Source: Orobanche coerulescens (Eukaryota > Streptophyta > Magnoliopsida > Lamiales > Orobanchaceae). Taken from it: a stretch of DNA of 64,000 nt. Below are positions 61,052 to 64,000 of this stretch, piece by piece. The notes beneath the pieces are model-generated. The model ran no database searches. It was not told the origin of the DNA and saw only the letters and a list, made by a program, of their open reading frames with translations. Where the stretch lies: the NCBI GenBank assembly GCA_033398695.1, contig JAWKAU010000208.1, positions 65,305-129,304 on the forward strand. Reading direction: 5' to 3'. Position 1 is the stretch's first letter. Each line of letters begins with the position of its first letter. Made by a program: the position numbers and the translations under genes.

Positions 61052-61986
61052 GTAAGCATCGCTTATCGTTTTATTAGTCACAATTCTTATCAATTCCAAT
61101 AGGCGAGATCCACTGCCACTGGAAAAGGTTATCCATGACCTCTGTTTTGCCAAATGAGGCGAGATCTCCCGATAGAATGACAACGTTAAAGACGCAGTTG
61201 GATAAAATGGATCTAGCCATGAGATATCATATATTAGATAAAATGATTGACATGGTAGATCCATCTAACTGCAAATATCAAGAACCACCATACAACACAA
61301 AAAACAAAGGTCGGCCTAGTAAAACAGAGCAAAGTCAGCCGAGGATGCGCTCTTGCTTTGAGTCTACGAACACTCGTACACGAAATTCAGGAAAAGGAAT
61401 CAATGATCCATATATCACACAAATGCCAGGTGCATATCGGAGTCACGTCAGTCATACAGTTGATGTTCTTGGGGATGGTAACCGCGGATACAGAGCGATA
61501 GCCGCACAAGTCGGGTATAATTCAGAAGATGGTTGGAAGCAGGTTCGGGCAGATCTTTACTTTGAAATTGAACAAAATATGGAGTTCTACGACCGTGTTT
61601 ATCTTGAACGAGGTGCTGCCGATAATATGATGCGAGCACTAAATTTCTTCGAATCTCCGGCACCACAGTGGAGTTGGATGGACATTATGTGTGGGGCTGT
61701 CATTGCAACACGATATAATATTGTGCTGCATGCATTTACTCCTCTTAGTGGAAGTTGTTTTACACACTTGCCATTAAGGTCAGCTCCAATTCCATTTCAA
61801 CAACGTCAACATATAGCAATTGCATTAGTTAATGGTAATCACTTTGTACAAGTTTTTTTGAACTCCGATTATCCTGTACCACCAATTCCAATTTTATGGT
61901 GGAATAATGTGAGTGAAGATTGTAAAGGATTGGTTGATCCATATGGAGAAAGGATACAATCTTGGTTCGATTTGATGACCAGATAA
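61052..61986 (+). pseudogene. MULE transposase C-terminus with OTU domain
   Basis: This is the continuation of the gene broken at 47584. A frame running from about 61090 reads 'CHWKRLSM', typical of the end of MULE transposases in this family. A basic linker (NKGRPSKTEQSQ) precedes the OTU cysteine-protease-like domain from about 61450: 'VDVLGDGNRGYRAIAAQVG', 'LHAFTPLSGSCFTHLPLRS' and 'IALVNGNHFVQVFL'. The catalytic Cys expected after 'DGN' is Arg; the His of 'GNHF' is kept. It ends at TAA 61984-61986. The frame is open throughout, so this half decayed less than the N-terminal half. OTU proteins cleave ubiquitin chains, but this one should be inactive. Confidence 0.85.
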
Positions 61987-62528
61987 TGTAATTGAATAAT
62001 TTATTTATCAATGTTAATCGTATTTTCCGCATTTATTATTTATTATATTGTGTCGTAGTTATTTTTAATCATAAATAATATAAATAAAAATAAATAAATA
62101 AATAACTAATAGAAATTTTTAATTTTGATAATAATAAAGTAAAATAAAAATTCAAAGAAAAAAGAACAAATAAATAAATAATATGGAAAAAAAAAAATTA
62201 AAGTGATAGAAAAGGAAAAAAAATAAAGTTTCTAACAATATATTTTAAAATAATATATAAAATATGAGAAACTATTAATTTTAATAATAACAAAAAAATA
62301 ATATTAATGTTAAATATATTAAGATAAAATTGCTAAAAAAACCAAAAATAACAAAAATAACTGAAGGATAGAATGGGAAAAAAAAAGAGAAGGGTGGAGA
62401 CGGGGAATAGCAGGTCTCTTAGCAACATCATAAGGTACACGTAAGAGTGAGTATGTTTCAACTGAGCGATATATTATGAGACCTGCTAATCAGCAACTTA
62501 ACTTATGTTAAAACAACTAGAAATGACA
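61987..62528. other. AT-rich flank of the MULE gene
   Basis: Mostly A-rich simple sequence (62030-62380). An imperfect inverted pair 'gcaggtctcttagcaac' (62410) and 'gagacctgctaatcagcaac' (62478) may be the stem of a small element. No gene. Confidence 0.45.
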
Positions 62529-62701
62529 GGACAACACCCTTAACCACACCCCTAAATATATTCGTGCTTTATGGATGTTGTACCGCGTGCTTTACTATTA
62601 ATTTTATTATAATATTATTATGAATATTTTAGCTGTAAAGCATGCAGTACAACACCTATAAAGCACGAGGTGTGTATGGGGTGTGGTTGAGGGTGTTGCC
62701 C
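62529..62701. mobile_element. Palindromic MITE, 173 bp
   Basis: The ends GGACAACACCCTTAACCACA and (reversed right end) GGGCAACACCCTCAACCACA pair. Pairing continues inward through 'cgtgctttat', 'gtgttgtac' and 'gcttta', leaving only a short AT-rich centre. No clear target duplication, so the superfamily is open. Confidence 0.75.
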
Positions 62702-62994
62702 TATCACCCCTCTAAAACAATACCAAGTTGCATTATAAAATCACTATATATATATAATATCATATGAAAACTAATTATCTTTTGAAATGTAGAAACTTTT
62801 GTAGGTCATAGATATTAGTGATCTAACAGCTGTAGATGAGTAGAATTATATATATCTATGTATTTTTTATTGCATTATTTATTGCATATACTAGCGACCA
62901 GCTTGATACAACTAATAATAACAAATATGCAATGAAATCACTTAATAATGCAACTGATTTCTAGATTTCACCATTAAAGGTGTTTTCACCATAG

Positions 62995-63071
<77 letters not shown>

Positions 63072-63300
63072 ATGTTGTTTTTGTACTTATATACTCCGTA
63101 GCTAGTAAAAAAAAGTGTATTTCTAGACTCTTATATTAGACAATTCTACAATTATATATACAAACACGTTACTAAGGCTACTCTGTATCTTGGATTTATG
63201 TTATGAACTGAAACTATTTTATATGCATGGAGGGTTAAGAAATTAATAATTAGACCTAGAAGATAATTGAACAATGATGATGATAATGTATATGTATATG
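62702..63300. other. AT-rich DNA with a compound microsatellite
   Basis: A (TA)n(GA)n run at 62999-63069 is the main feature. No gene was recognised. Confidence 0.6.
62999..63069. repeat. (TA)n(GA)n compound microsatellite
   Basis: About 20 TA units followed by about 15 GA units. Confidence 0.95.
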
Positions 63301-63314
63301 GCTGTTAGCGGATC

Positions 63315-63790
63315 ATGTATACTCGAAAATCGTTCGAGAACCGTCCGATAATACTCGGGACCAATACTCACCCGAAACGTTAGCAATCCGAATATTGGTA
63401 CCAAAGTTAGAACCAAAACCGATAAGGACCGAAACTGGTAACCCGATAAAAAAATCGGTATTTTTCATAAACATACATTGTACAAAATATTGTATAAGAT
63501 ATTGGTACATATAGAAAAAATAAGTTTAAAAGGCCTTATCTCTTAATTTCCTTAGCATACATTTGAAAAAAACCCTCAATTCTTGTTTCGATTATGAGGT
63601 TTTGGTGATTATGACTTTTAATGATCCAAGATATCCGAGAACCCGTCCGAAATACCCGGGACCGATACTTACTTGAAACGTTAGCGGTCCAGATACAAGT
63701 ATTGAAGTTGGGACCCGAAACCGATATTACTCGATACCTTAACTGTTCAGACCTGAGAAGATAATATCCAGACCGAACGAGACCGAGAAC
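63315..63790. repeat. Diverged direct duplication, CCCG-rich
   Basis: Segment 63335-63460 (ccgtccgataatactcggg ... accgaaactggtaaccc) resembles 63635-63760 (ccgtccgaaatacccggg ... ccgatattactcgatacc). Words such as 'cccgaaacgttagc' are shared. This wording is common in terminal parts of hAT-like elements, but no ends were found. Confidence 0.5.
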
Positions 63791-64000
63791 AGCCCTATAT
63801 ATATGCATGAAGAATGGAGAAAGAGTCAAGAATCTCACCGCAATTATAGGACCGATTTTATTAATATCCATTTTAAGACTTGCCCAAAACAACATAAACC
63901 ATGTATTCTCCCAATACATAATACTAGTTTTAACCAATCTTTGTATGTTTGTTTCAACATTGTAATATCTCTATCTCTACTGCTTGAAACTCTCAAAATG
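63791..64000. other. Right edge of window, nothing recognised
   Basis: AT-rich sequence without a gene or repeat that I could identify. Confidence 0.4.

Noticed and set aside
62410..62500. Inverted pair 'gcaggtctcttagcaac / gagacctgctaatcagcaac' as a separate MITE
   Set aside because: Pairing is short and imperfect, and no ends or target duplication could be defined.

Overview
This is nuclear DNA from a land plant, most likely a eudicot. Evidence: plant-specific transposon families, an NDR1/HIN1-like gene, a nuclear-type tRNA-Thr, and a decayed block of chloroplast DNA (psaB/psaA, trnS-GGA, rps4, trnT-UGU, trnL-UAA) lying inside nuclear repeats. I could not fix the genus. It is a transposon-dense, nested region. 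The only protein gene that looks intact is the NDR1/HIN1-like gene at 33611-34300.

Layout. 1-7058: decayed minus-strand Ty3/gypsy chromovirus (Tekay-like), cut by the window edge. 7059-10912: LTR-like DNA interrupted by a 697-bp CACTA-type MITE (7851-8547, TSD ATT) that carries a U6-type promoter signature. 10913-33252: a 22.3-kb CACTA transposon (TSD TAC, termini CACTACTA), minus strand, with a TNP2-type transposase (28479-31645) and a second gene with plant-transposase and Ulp1 protease parts (about 11745-16184). A second Tekay-like retrotransposon (17427-26943, TSD CAAAA) is nested in it. 33253-34300: promoter and coding region of the NDR1/HIN1-like gene, whose ATG is 358 bp from the CACTA end. 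34428-39081: two long inverted arms of a foldback element enclosing about 3.7 kb of chloroplast DNA. 39082-45500: relics of copia gag, a gypsy LTR, a hAT transposase and a SINE tail, plus a plausible nuclear tRNA-Thr(UGU). 46138-61986: a MULE transposase gene with a C-terminal OTU domain, split by a 13.46-kb array LTR-gag-LTR-gag-LTR (47585-61046, TSD GCCAT). 61987-64000: AT-rich DNA with a palindromic MITE, a microsatellite and a diverged duplication.

Order of events that can be read: the Tekay copy entered the CACTA element after that element had landed upstream of the NDR1/HIN1-like gene, and the gag-only array entered an OTU-MULE. Most elements carry frameshifts or deletions. Paired LTRs differ mainly by 1-2 base gaps in GC-containing words, so some frameshifts may be consensus errors rather than biology. 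The most unusual items are the three-LTR gag-only array, chloroplast DNA between foldback arms, the MITE with a Pol III-type promoter, and the repeated occurrence of GC-rich palindrome clusters in LTRs of separate families.
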